A DNA stretch of 64,000 nucleotides from Atopobium sp. UBA1382 (lineage in GTDB: Bacteria; Actinomycetota; Coriobacteriia; Coriobacteriales; Atopobiaceae): positions 88,513 to 152,512 of the forward strand of contig DBQY01000015.1 in the NCBI GenBank assembly GCA_002305805.1, read 5' to 3'. Below the pieces are notes generated by a model, which was not told the DNA's origin, did no database searches, and saw only the letters and a program-made list of their open reading frames with translations. Positions 8,022 through 16,046 of this stretch are shown here, one piece after another (position 1 is the first letter of the stretch; every line of letters starts with the position of its first letter). The position numbers and the translations under genes are program-made.

Positions 8022-8615
8022 CTATGCCCCGTTGATCGTCCGTATGACCCTGCACGGGTTCCCAACGGCGACGGAGTTTGCGGGGATGTCCCTCGTGACG
8101 ACGCTCCCGGCACCGATGACGCTGCCGTCGCCGATCGACACACCCGGCAGGACGATGACCCCGCCGCCCAACCAGCACCCGCTCCCAATCCGCACGGGCA
8201 GCGCATAGGTGCGGCAGAAGTACTCGTCGTCTCCCGGGGCCCATCCAGGGGTCAGCCTCTCCGCCAGCTCGACGGGATGCGCGGCGGTGTAGATCTGCAC
8301 GTTCGACGCAATGAGGACGTTATCCCCAATCTCGATCCTGTTGCAGTCGACGAAGGTGCAGTTCATGTTGATCGACACGTTGGAGCCGACATGGATGTTG
8401 CGCCCGTAGTCACACATGAAGGGCGTGCCCACGGACACGTTGGACCCGATTTCCCCAAAGAGCCTGCTGAGAACCTCGGTCTTCTCCTCTTTCTGCTCGT
8501 ATGCCAGGGAGGCGTACTCCCTCAGAAGCCTTCGCGCCGTTGCCTTCATCTCAAGGAAGACCCTGAGGTGGCAGTTGTAGTGCTCGCCCGCCAGGCACTT
8601 CTCCAGCTCCGTCAC
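8022..8615 (-). CDS. Second Maa/LacA-family O-acetyltransferase
   Basis: The product is about 197 residues. It starts VTELEKCLAGEHYN, which matches the N-terminus of maltose O-acetyltransferases, so the GTG at 8615 is preferred. A GTG at 8630 would add five residues and overlap the upstream stop codon further. Hexapeptide-repeat segments and the catalytic YTAAHPVELAERL are present. Overall it is only moderately similar to the neighbouring acetyltransferase, so it is an old duplication or a separate acquisition. It overlaps the 3' end of the GMP synthetase-like gene in either case and is probably translationally coupled to it. Confidence 0.85.
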   Translation of the reverse strand: MTELEKCLAGEHYNCHLRVFLEMKATARRLLREYASLAYEQKEEKTEVLSRLFGEIGSNVSVGTPFMCDYGRNIHVGSNVSINMNCTFVDCNRIEIGDNVLIASNVQIYTAAHPVELAERLTPGWAPGDDEYFCRTYALPVRIGSGCWLGGGVIVLPGVSIGDGSVIGAGSVVTRDIPANSVAVGNPCRVIRTINGA

Positions 8616-8620
8616 AACGA

Positions 8621-9607
8621 CTATTCCCACTCGATCGTGCCGACGGGCTTGGGCGTGAGATCGTACGTCACGCGGCAGATACCCGGCACCTCGGCGAGGA
8701 TGCGGTCGGTAATCTTCTTGAGCAGCGCCCAGTCGAGCTCGGGCACCGTGGCGGTCATGGCGTCGACGGTGTTGACGGCGCGGATGACGGCAGGCCAGTC
8801 GTAGGCGCGCTTGCCGTCGCGCACGCCCGTGGCGCGCATGTCAGGCACCACAACGAAGTACTGCCACACCTTGCCGGCAAGCCCTGCCTCGGCAAACTCC
8901 TCGCGCAGGATGGCGTCGGCCTCGCGCAGCGCCTCCAGGCGGTCGCGGGTGATGGCACCGAGGCAGCGCACGCCCAGGCCCGGGCCCGGGAACGGCTGGC
9001 GCTCGACCATACCCTCGGGCAGCCCGAGCGCGCGGCCAACCACGCGGACCTCGTCCTTGAAGAGGAGGCGCACGGGCTCCACGAGCTCGAACTGCAGGTC
9101 ATCGGGCAGGCCACCCACGTTGTGGTGCGCCTTCACGCCGTCGGACTCCACGATGTCAGGGTAGATGGTGCCCTGCGCCAGGAAGTCCACGTCGTCGGCG
9201 ACCTTGCGTGCCTCCTCCTCGAAGACGCGGATGAACTCGGCGCCGATGATCTTGCGCTTGCGCTCGGGCTCGGCCACGCCGGCCAGCAGGTCGAGGAAGC
9301 GGTCAGTAGCGTCAACGTACACGAGGTTGGCATCCATCTGGTTCTGGAAGACGTCGACGACCTGCTCGGACTCGCCCTTGCGCATGAGACCGTGGTTCAC
9401 GTGCACGCAGATGAGCTGCTTGCCAATGGCCTTGATCAGCAGCGCGGCCACCACGGAGGAGTCCACGCCGCCGGAGAGGGCAAGCAGGACCTTCTTGTCA
9501 CCGACCTGCGCGCGGACGGCCTCGACCTGCTCGTCGATGAAGGCCTGCGCAAGCTCGGGGGCGGTGATGCGCGCCATGTTATCCGGGCGCTTGTTCGGGA
9601 GGTCCAT
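8621..9607 (-). CDS. GMP synthetase ATP-pyrophosphatase subunit lacking the glutaminase domain
   Basis: This 328-residue protein corresponds only to the C-terminal two thirds of GuaA. It has the PP-loop [28 protein letters not shown], the [12 protein letters not shown] signature, and the dimerisation domain ending KPVGTIEWE. The N-terminal GATase (Cys-His-Glu triad) is missing. The start ATG at 9607 has AAAGGAG upstream, so this is not a truncation by mis-chosen start. In archaea the two activities are on separate subunits; a stand-alone subunit would need a partner amidotransferase or use ammonia. A complete GuaA is encoded at 30323-31912, so this is a second copy. It sits at the head of the acetyltransferase operon. 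Confidence 0.88.
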   Translation of the reverse strand: MDLPNKRPDNMARITAPELAQAFIDEQVEAVRAQVGDKKVLLALSGGVDSSVVAALLIKAIGKQLICVHVNHGLMRKGESEQVVDVFQNQMDANLVYVDATDRFLDLLAGVAEPERKRKIIGAEFIRVFEEEARKVADDVDFLAQGTIYPDIVESDGVKAHHNVGGLPDDLQFELVEPVRLLFKDEVRVVGRALGLPEGMVERQPFPGPGLGVRCLGAITRDRLEALREADAILREEFAEAGLAGKVWQYFVVVPDMRATGVRDGKRAYDWPAVIRAVNTVDAMTATVPELDWALLKKITDRILAEVPGICRVTYDLTPKPVGTIEWE

Positions 9608-9644
9608 GCCAGCTCCTTTGAATGGGGAATCGATACCCCCGATT

Positions 9645-10307
9645 CTAGCGTGAGCTGGGCGACGGGACGATGACGTCATAGCGAACGGCCTTTCCCGCAA
9701 TCGAATGGCTCGGCTTGGCGCCGGCGAGCCACGGACCCTTGGGCGGCCGCTTGATCACAATCTTGCGCGGGCGCGCAGCGAGCGCAGCGTCCAGCAGCTC
9801 CTCCTCGTTGTCGCACGGACGCTCCAGATGATGCAGCAGCTGGAACTTCTTCTTCACCGCAGCGCTCTTCGTGCGCTCGGGAAACATTGGGTCCAGGAAC
9901 ACCACATCGGGCGAGAAGTCCAGCTCGCGCAGACCCGCCACCGAGTCACCCTCCACCAGCGTCATGCGCGCGGCGACTCCCGCGAGCTGCGGATCGCTTG
10001 CTGCCCGCTCGAGCGCGTCACGCAGAAGGGCCGCAATCACCGGATCCTTCTCGAACATCGTAACTGTGAAGCCCGCCGCGGCCAGAAGTAGCGAGTCCTC
10101 CCCGAGCCCCGCTGTGGCGTCGACCGCCGTTGGAGCCTCCACTCCGCGCACGCGCGCTGCCCGCACGAGCAGCTCGCGCCCCAGGCGGTCGGGTCGCAAC
10201 CGCGGCAGCAGGCGCATAAAGTCCGCGCGAAGGACCATGCCGTCGCCAACGAGCGCCAAACCCTCGTCGTCACGCCGCAGCCCGAGTCCCCCGACAGCTC
10301 CCCCCAT
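9645..10307 (-). CDS. rsmJ: RsmJ-like 16S rRNA (guanine1516-N2)-methyltransferase
   Basis: The 220-residue protein has the SAM-binding [18 protein letters not shown] motif (about residues 63-80), the family's catalytic [16 protein letters not shown] stretch, and [15 protein letters not shown] near the C-terminus, all characteristic of the YhiQ/RsmJ family. In E. coli this enzyme makes m2G1516. The start at 10307 is reasonable, but an internal ATG at 10238 is also possible. It is divergent from the DUF1275 gene across an unusual repeat region. Confidence 0.88.
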   Translation of the reverse strand: MGGAVGGLGLRRDDEGLALVGDGMVLRADFMRLLPRLRPDRLGRELLVRAARVRGVEAPTAVDATAGLGEDSLLLAAAGFTVTMFEKDPVIAALLRDALERAASDPQLAGVAARMTLVEGDSVAGLRELDFSPDVVFLDPMFPERTKSAAVKKKFQLLHHLERPCDNEEELLDAALAARPRKIVIKRPPKGPWLAGAKPSHSIAGKAVRYDVIVPSPSSR

Positions 10308-10330
10308 GTCACTCCCCGTTGTCAGAGTTC

Positions 10331-10554
10331 CAAAACGGCCTCTCGTGCATCATTGTCGCAATTCCAAATTCAAAACGGTCTCTCGTGCAACATGATTTCT
10401 CGCAAATAATGGCTCGCGAAGAAACACTTTCAGAAAAATCCCAGTTCGCAATATCAATTCTCTATTCGAATTCACTCAAAGCCACAAGACGCTGTTGCAC
10501 GAGCGGCCGTTTTGGATTGAGGCTGTTAAAAATGTCGCACGAGCGTCAGTTTTG
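10331..10554. repeat. Four-copy inverted motif element (copy A) in a divergent intergenic region
   Basis: Two forward copies of a 19-bp motif (CAAAACGGCCTCTCGTGCA at 10331-10349; CAAAACGGTCTCTCGTGCA at 10371-10389) lie exactly 40 bp apart. Two reverse copies (10496-10514 and 10536-10554) are also exactly 40 bp apart. The 106-bp AT-rich centre contains CCCAGTT-N3-AATAT at 10440-10454. The same layout recurs at 61805-62029. The element fills the 325-bp gap between rsmJ and the DUF1275 gene. Function is unknown. Confidence 0.85.
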
Positions 10555-10632
10555 CCCTCCTTGGGGCATCGCGCGCGCTTGTGCCCTAGGATGAAGTCCG
10601 GTTATTCCGAGATCCGAGCGAGGGGACGTCAC

Positions 10633-11319
10633 ATGGAGACAGCGGAAGCGGCCGTCACGCCCAAGATTCCCGTGAGGTTGGGGCTCACCGTCATCTGCGC
10701 CGGCGGGTTCATGGACGCGTACTCGTACCTGCTGCACGGCCAGGTCTTTGCCACCGGGCAAACGGGCAACATCGTGCTGCTCTGCATGAACCTCGCCGAG
10801 GGGGCATGGCTCGGCGTGGCCCGCTATCTCGCCTCGATCTTTGCATTCGTGCTCGGCGTCATGCTCTCGCGACACGTGTTGGTGCGCGTTCATGGTAGGG
10901 CGACGCACCGCATGCAGCGTTGGGTGGCAGTCTTCGAGGCGGTGGCCTTCGCCGCAATCGCGCTGCTCCCCGCATGGACACCAGACCTCGCGGTAAACGT
11001 CGCCATTTCGTTCTGCGCGGCAATCTCCTACGAGAACTTTCGGCAGTTCGGAACGAAGTCTGCCTACGCGAGCGTCTTCTGCACCGGCAACCTGCGCTCC
11101 CTTGGAGAGACGCTCTACGACGGGCTCTTTGAGGGGGACCGCCACGAGCTGCATCGCTCCCAGCGCTACGCGGGCCTCATCCTCTCGTTTTGCGTGGGCG
11201 CCGTGATCTGCAAGTTCCTCATCGACCTCGTGGGCCAGTACGCCTGCCTGGCAATAAGCGCGCTCTTCCTGCTGTCACTGCGCTTCATCGCGGAGCCCAC
11301 AACCGGCCCTGCGGAGTGA
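10633..11319 (+). CDS. YoaK/DUF1275 family membrane protein
   Basis: A 228-residue protein with about six transmembrane helices. Family features are the N-terminal CAGGFMDAYSYLLHGQVFATGQTGNIV segment (glycine/asparagine-rich first helix pair) and the internal repeat around SYENFRQFGTKSAYASVFCTGNLRSLGETLY. The family occurs widely and its function is unknown. The start ATG at 10633 has AGGGGA upstream. It ends 3 bp before the convergent B3/B4-domain gene, with no terminator between them. Confidence 0.85.
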   Translation: METAEAAVTPKIPVRLGLTVICAGGFMDAYSYLLHGQVFATGQTGNIVLLCMNLAEGAWLGVARYLASIFAFVLGVMLSRHVLVRVHGRATHRMQRWVAVFEAVAFAAIALLPAWTPDLAVNVAISFCAAISYENFRQFGTKSAYASVFCTGNLRSLGETLYDGLFEGDRHELHRSQRYAGLILSFCVGAVICKFLIDLVGQYACLAISALFLLSLRFIAEPTTGPAE

Positions 11320-11322
11320 CCC

Positions 11323-12018
11323 CTACGCGCTCGGAGCGTCCACGCTGGCGAGAAATACCTCGGCCCGTGCGCCAAACTCATCCCTCAGCACCGCCGCGAG
11401 CTCCTCGCACGCAGCCCCGACCTCGGTCTCGTTGACGCTCGTGAAGCCATCGATCGGAAACGCGATGCGCGTCGTCGAGGGCTCCACCTTGCCGTTCTCG
11501 CTCTGACGCCAGGTCCAGCGGCGCGTGTGCACCAGCTTGCCCACCGCATAGACGAGCTCCCCGGGCGCGAGCGTGGCGTCCGGCCCCGATTCCCCGAGCG
11601 CCACAAAGACGTCGTCCGGGCGAGAGAAGCGCAGCTCGAGCACGTCCTTCTCGTCCAGCGCATGGGCGCCGAGCGGCAGACCATACTTGATGGAGATGGC
11701 GTTGCCCAGGTCCACTACCGGGTTCACGCGCCAGAGCCCCTTGCCCTTGGTAATGCGCCTGAGCAGGGCGATGTTTGAGGAGGGATAGCGGCTGGGGCTC
11801 ATGCCCAGCTCGTGGAAGGCCTCGCGGTAGGGCTGGACACGCGGATCGTCGCTGGCGTGGACGCCCTCGAGACGGCGCTCGGCGTCGCGGACCGCCTCGT
11901 CGAGCAGCACGTCCACGGCAGGACGAGCGCCCGTGCCGTCGATGCCCTCCGCGAGCACCACGCCCACGCAGAGCGCGGGCAGCCTCCGGAACACCTCGTC
12001 GTCTATCGAGAAGAACAC
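11323..12018 (-). CDS. B3/B4 tRNA-binding domain protein (PheT-like)
   Basis: The 231-residue protein consists of a B3/B4 domain as found in the beta subunit of phenylalanyl-tRNA synthetase. It includes the YREAFHELGMSPSRYPSSNIALLRRITKG segment and NPVVDLGNAISIKYGLPLGAHAL. Stand-alone copies are thought to bind or edit aminoacyl-tRNA or amino acids, but their role is not established. The start is a GTG at 12018 with AGGGG upstream. It follows tex by about 25 bp and is probably cotranscribed with it. Confidence 0.85.
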   Translation of the reverse strand: MFFSIDDEVFRRLPALCVGVVLAEGIDGTGARPAVDVLLDEAVRDAERRLEGVHASDDPRVQPYREAFHELGMSPSRYPSSNIALLRRITKGKGLWRVNPVVDLGNAISIKYGLPLGAHALDEKDVLELRFSRPDDVFVALGESGPDATLAPGELVYAVGKLVHTRRWTWRQSENGKVEPSTTRIAFPIDGFTSVNETEVGAACEELAAVLRDEFGARAEVFLASVDAPSA

Positions 12019-12042
12019 CGCGCCCGCCCCTCGCGCCGCCGC

Positions 12043-14199
12043 CTACTTGCCCTGCACCATGGTAAGCGAGATTTTGCCGCGGTCGCGGTCCACGCGCTCG
12101 ACCCAGACCTTCACCGTGTCCCCCACCGCCACGACGTCGCTCGGGTGCTTGACGAAGCGGTTTGCCAGCTTGGAGATGTGCACCAGGCCGTCCTGGTGGA
12201 CGCCCACGTCCACGAAGGCGCCAAAGTCCACGACGTTGCGCACGGTGCCCGTGAGCTCCATGCCGGGCTGAAGGTCGTCGATCGAGAGCGCGGCGCGGCT
12301 GAACACGGGCTCTGGGGCGTCGTCGCGCGGGTCGCGGCCCGGCTTCTTGAGCTCGGCCACGATGTCGATCAGCGTGAGCACGCCGCAGTCCAGCTCTCCC
12401 GCGAGCGCGGCCACGCTGCCCACGCGCTTCTCGATGTCCGGCACGCCGCCACGCGTGAGCTCGTCCGCGCCCACGCCCGCGCGCTCGAGCAGCGCCGTGG
12501 CCACGTCGTAGCTCTCCGGGTGCACGGCCGTGGCGTCGAGCGGGTTCTTGCCGCCGGTGATGCGCAGGAAGCCCGCCGCGTTCTGGAACGCCTTGGGACC
12601 CAGCTGGGGAACCTTCTTGAGCTCGCGGCGATTGGCGAAGGCGCCGTGCTCCTCTCGGTAGGCCACGATGTTCTTGGCCACGGAGGACGTGACGCCGGAA
12701 ACGTAGCCCAGAAGGCTCGCGCTCGCGGTGTTGACGTCCACGCCAACGCGGTTGACCACGTCCTCAACCACGTAGCCCAGCGTGCGCGCGAGCTCCGTCT
12801 GGTCGAGGTCGTGCTGGTACTGCCCCACGCCGATGGACTGGGGCGGGATCTTCACGAGCTCGGCGAGCGGGTCCTGCAGGCGACGCCCCAGGCTCATGGC
12901 GCCGCGCGTGGTGACGTCGAGGTCCGGGTACTCCTGGCTCGCGAGCTCGGAGGCCGAGTAGACCGAGGCGCCCGCCTCGTTGACGATGGTATAGCGCAGC
13001 TCCGGCGCGGACTCGGCGATGAACTCGGAGACGACCTCCTCGGTCTCGCGGCTGGCCGTGCCGTTGCCAATGACGATGGTGTTGATCGCGTACTTCTCGG
13101 CCAGGCGCCTGAGCTCGCGCTTGGTGCCCGCGACGTCGTGACGGGGCTTGGTGGGATAGACCACGCCGTGGTCAAGCAGCTTGCCCGTCTCGTCCAGCAC
13201 CGCCACCTTGCAGCCGGTGCGATAGCCCGGGTCGAGCGAGATGATTCGGGCGCCGCGCACGGGACGAGCCGAGAGCAGGCTCTCGAGGTTCTTGGCAAAG
13301 ACCTTGATGGCGTCCGTCTGAGCGCGCACGGTGAGCTTGGCGCGAACCTCGCGCTCGAGCGAGGGTGCCATCAGGCGCTTGTAGCCGTCCGCGACGGCGG
13401 CCTCGAAGACGGGCGCAAAGACGCCCTGGCGGCGCGGCCAGCGCCCGCCGAGGCGCGCCACCGCGGCGGCCTCGTCCACGCGCACGCGCACGCGGAGCTT
13501 CTCCTCGCGCTCGCCGCGGTCGATGGCAAGCACGCGGTGGTTGGGGATCTTTGCCGCGGGCTCGGCGTAGTCGTAGTAGGGCTCGTAGGGGGTCTTCTCG
13601 TCGGCGTTTGTCGCCACGGAAATGATGTCGGCCGTGGCCTCGGTAAAGGCGCGCAGGTCGGCGACGTTCTCGGCGTCCTCCGCCACCACCTCCGCCACGA
13701 TGTCGGCAGCGCCCGCGAGAGCCCTCTCCGGCGTGTCAAAGCCCGCCTCGGCGGACTCCGGCGTCACAAAGCGCGCCGCCTCGTCGGTCGCGGAGCCCCT
13801 TGTTGCCACCTGCATGAAGATCATGTTGGCAAGCGGCTCCAGGCCCGCCTCGCGCGCCTTCTGCGCGCGCGTCATGCGCTTCTTGCGGTACGGCTTGTAG
13901 AGGTCCTCCACGCGCTGGAGCTGCGTGGCGGCCCGGATCTCCGCCTCGAGCTCGGGCGTGAGCTTGCCCTGGGCGCCAATGAGGAGAATGACGTCCTCCT
14001 TGCGCTTCTCGAGGTTGCGCAGGTAGGACAGGCGCTCGTCGAGGGCGCGCAGGGCAACGTCGTCCATGCCACCCGTGGCCTCTTTGCGGTAACGCGCGAT
14101 GAAGGGGATGGTGTTTCCCTCGTCGATGAGCTTGACTGCCGCGTCAACGGCCTCCGGCCTGAGGCCGAGCTCGCTTGCGAGCGTGGCGATAAGGTCCAT
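12043..14199 (-). CDS. tex: Tex-family RNA-binding transcriptional accessory protein
   Basis: A 718-residue protein with the full Tex layout. It has the N-terminal Tex domain (IPFIARYRKEATGGMDD), a YqgF/RNase-H-like domain (ISLDPGYRTGCKVAVLDETGKLLDHGVVYPTKP region), tandem helix-hairpin-helix motifs (ENIVAYREEHGAF, LLGYVSG), and a C-terminal S1 RNA-binding domain starting about residue 640 (GMELTGTVRNVVDFGAFVDVGVHQDGLVH). The start ATG at 14199 is chosen because MDLIATLASELGL matches the family. The first step of the divergent promoter lies in 14200-14319. Confidence 0.93.
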   Translation of the reverse strand: MDLIATLASELGLRPEAVDAAVKLIDEGNTIPFIARYRKEATGGMDDVALRALDERLSYLRNLEKRKEDVILLIGAQGKLTPELEAEIRAATQLQRVEDLYKPYRKKRMTRAQKAREAGLEPLANMIFMQVATRGSATDEAARFVTPESAEAGFDTPERALAGAADIVAEVVAEDAENVADLRAFTEATADIISVATNADEKTPYEPYYDYAEPAAKIPNHRVLAIDRGEREEKLRVRVRVDEAAAVARLGGRWPRRQGVFAPVFEAAVADGYKRLMAPSLEREVRAKLTVRAQTDAIKVFAKNLESLLSARPVRGARIISLDPGYRTGCKVAVLDETGKLLDHGVVYPTKPRHDVAGTKRELRRLAEKYAINTIVIGNGTASRETEEVVSEFIAESAPELRYTIVNEAGASVYSASELASQEYPDLDVTTRGAMSLGRRLQDPLAELVKIPPQSIGVGQYQHDLDQTELARTLGYVVEDVVNRVGVDVNTASASLLGYVSGVTSSVAKNIVAYREEHGAFANRRELKKVPQLGPKAFQNAAGFLRITGGKNPLDATAVHPESYDVATALLERAGVGADELTRGGVPDIEKRVGSVAALAGELDCGVLTLIDIVAELKKPGRDPRDDAPEPVFSRAALSIDDLQPGMELTGTVRNVVDFGAFVDVGVHQDGLVHISKLANRFVKHPSDVVAVGDTVKVWVERVDRDRGKISLTMVQGK

Positions 14200-14319
14200 G
14201 TGTCTGTGACTCCAAACGGTTGCGTCCAAGAGCCACCTAGCATAGCCGAACCGCGTGAGAGGCGTGACTTTTGGAAATAAGTACCCTCGGCAACGCACGC
14301 CGCCGACAGGGAGTGCCAC

Positions 14320-15096
14320 ATGACGGACATGACTGAGCCGAGCCTCACCGACCACGGGAAGATTGCCCTCGAGGGCCTGCACAACACCCGCGACCTAGGA
14401 GGGCTTCCCGCGGGCAGCGGACACGTCAGGCCCCGACGCCTCCTGCGCTCCGGGATGCTCGCCCCGGCGACCGCCGGGGACCTGGCGACGCTGCGCGACA
14501 CCTATGACGTGCGCCTTGTCGTCGACCTGCGAACTGACGAGGAGGCGACGCGCTGGCCCGACCCCATGGAGCTCCTTCCGGAGGCGCGCCTCGTCCGCCT
14601 GCCCGTGTTCCGGGCGCCGAGCGGCAGAGACGCGCAGGAGGCGATAAGGGCGCTGGGCGAGAAGCTCAAGAGCGGCGAGCTGGGCATCACCGACCTGTTC
14701 TCCGGCCTTTACCCGCGCTTCGTGCTCGGCGAGGACGGTCTTGCCGCCTACCGCGGCCTCTTCCGGGAGCTCCTCTCCCTCGAGGGGGGCGCCGCACTCT
14801 GGCACTGCTCCGCCGGCAAGGACCGCTGCGGGATGGCCTCCGTGCTGGTTGAGACGGCGCTTGGCGTCCCCAGGGACCTTGTCGAGAAGGACTATCTCGC
14901 CACGAACGAGCTGATCGAGGCGAAGGGCGCCGCGCAGAACATGTTCGACGTCGGCGGCGTCGACGCGCGTTACCTCCATGCGGCGCTCGATGCGATCAAC
15001 GAAGCGTACGGCTCGCTCGACGCATATCTCGCCGACGCGCTCGGCATCGACGACGACGCACGCGAAGAGCTGCGCCGCAAGTTCGTCTCGGCATAG
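14320..15096 (+). CDS. Tyrosine-protein phosphatase (Y_phosphatase3 family)
   Basis: The 258-residue protein carries the CX5R phosphatase loop HCSAGKDRCG, with nucleophile Cys163 and phosphate-binding Arg169, and the N-terminal NTRDLGGLP motif of the Y_phosphatase3 group. Members dephosphorylate phosphotyrosine and sometimes phosphoinositides; the substrate here is unknown. There is no signal peptide, so it is cytoplasmic. It is divergent from tex and is followed by a hairpin terminator and a TetR gene. Confidence 0.92.
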   Translation: MTDMTEPSLTDHGKIALEGLHNTRDLGGLPAGSGHVRPRRLLRSGMLAPATAGDLATLRDTYDVRLVVDLRTDEEATRWPDPMELLPEARLVRLPVFRAPSGRDAQEAIRALGEKLKSGELGITDLFSGLYPRFVLGEDGLAAYRGLFRELLSLEGGAALWHCSAGKDRCGMASVLVETALGVPRDLVEKDYLATNELIEAKGAAQNMFDVGGVDARYLHAALDAINEAYGSLDAYLADALGIDDDAREELRRKFVSA

Positions 15097-15117
15097 GCCC
15101 GGTGAGACCCCGGGCCT
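15095..15117 (+). terminator. Hairpin after the phosphatase gene
   Basis: An 8-bp perfect stem (AGGCCCGG/CCGGGCCT) with a 7-nt loop starts inside the stop codon of the phosphatase gene. Only two T residues follow, so termination may be weak. Confidence 0.55.
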
Positions 15118-15258
15118 TGCCACGCAAGTCCATGGGCTCGCGGCCGTAGGTGACGCACACCCGCCGTCGCTGCGCCGGTTCTCGCGCCCGTCGCCGTTGT
15201 CCGCAAATCCCTCCGGCGCGCAAGGGTATACGGAGAGAAACGACCACTGGGAGGACCC

Positions 15259-15873
15259 ATGCCTAGCCAGCTCACCAAGCGCGCGCTCGAGGAGTCGCTC
15301 AAGCGCCTCCTGCTCGAAAAGCCCCTGGGCAAGATCACCATCGCGGACATCACCGACGACTGCGGCATCAGCCGCATGACGTTCTACTATCACTTCCAGG
15401 ACATCTACGATCTGGTCGAGTGGTCGTGCGAGGAGGACGCCGCGCGGGCCATCGCCGGCCACAAGACCGCCGACACCTGGCAGACCGGCCTTCTCGGCAC
15501 GTTTCTCTCCCTGCGCGAGAACAAGCCCTTCATCACGAGCATCTACCATGACATGAGTCGCGAGCAGGTGGAGCGGTTTCTCGTCCCCGTGGTGAGCGAC
15601 CTGGTGAAGGACGTGGTTGACGAGCACGCAGCGCGTAGGCACGTGCGCGAACAGGACAGAGACTTCATCGCGCACTTCTTCGCCCACGCCCTCATCGGAA
15701 CGGTCCTGGACTGGATCGCCCGAGACATGCGCGACGACCCGCAGCAGCTGGTGCAGCGGGTGGCCACCGTCGCAGACGGCGCCATCGAGACCGCGCTCGA
15801 CCGACTCGAGATCCCCGGCGGCTACGTCGCCGGGAGCGAGGGCAGCGTGCCGGAAGGGCCCGCCGCGTCATAG
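15259..15873 (+). CDS. TetR/AcrR-family regulator
   Basis: The 204-residue protein has an N-terminal helix-turn-helix (residues about 6-55; ITIADITDDCGISRMTFYYHF) and a C-terminal domain of the TetR_C_8/DhaS-like type (FLSLRENKPFITSIYHDMSREQVERFL). It lies 170 bp upstream of the oleate hydratase gene in the same direction, so it may sense a fatty acid and control that gene; this is inferred from position only. Confidence 0.9.
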   Translation: MPSQLTKRALEESLKRLLLEKPLGKITIADITDDCGISRMTFYYHFQDIYDLVEWSCEEDAARAIAGHKTADTWQTGLLGTFLSLRENKPFITSIYHDMSREQVERFLVPVVSDLVKDVVDEHAARRHVREQDRDFIAHFFAHALIGTVLDWIARDMRDDPQQLVQRVATVADGAIETALDRLEIPGGYVAGSEGSVPEGPAAS

Positions 15874-15911
15874 AGGGGAGCGACGCGGGCCTCGCCCGTT
15901 CTTCTCGCCCG

Positions 15912-15950
15912 TCTGTACAATCCGGCCGCATTGATAAGAAACCGTACAGA
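15912..15950. promoter_or_regulatory. Spaced inverted repeat upstream of oleate hydratase
   Basis: TCTGTAC (15912-15918) and GTACAGA (15944-15950) form a 7-bp inverted repeat separated by 25 bp. The sequence TACAAT at 15916-15921 could be a -10 element. The site lies between the TetR gene and the hydratase and is a candidate operator. Confidence 0.45.
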
Positions 15951-16046
15951 GGCACCGTTCTGCCCATGGTGCGCCGCCCGCCGCGGACCCACCATGGAAC
16001 CAGACGCATCGGACACGCCCGGTGCGCACGTAAGAAAGGTGCGACC

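Noticed and set aside
10331..10554. CRISPR array, because 19-bp repeats recur at 40-bp offsets
   Set aside because: Only two copies per orientation, the copies invert in the second half, the repeats are imperfect, and no cas genes are present.
11812..14280. An 822-codon plus-strand open frame opposite tex
   Set aside because: Antisense shadow of tex; composition is dominated by Ala, Arg, His, Leu and Val with no domain signature.
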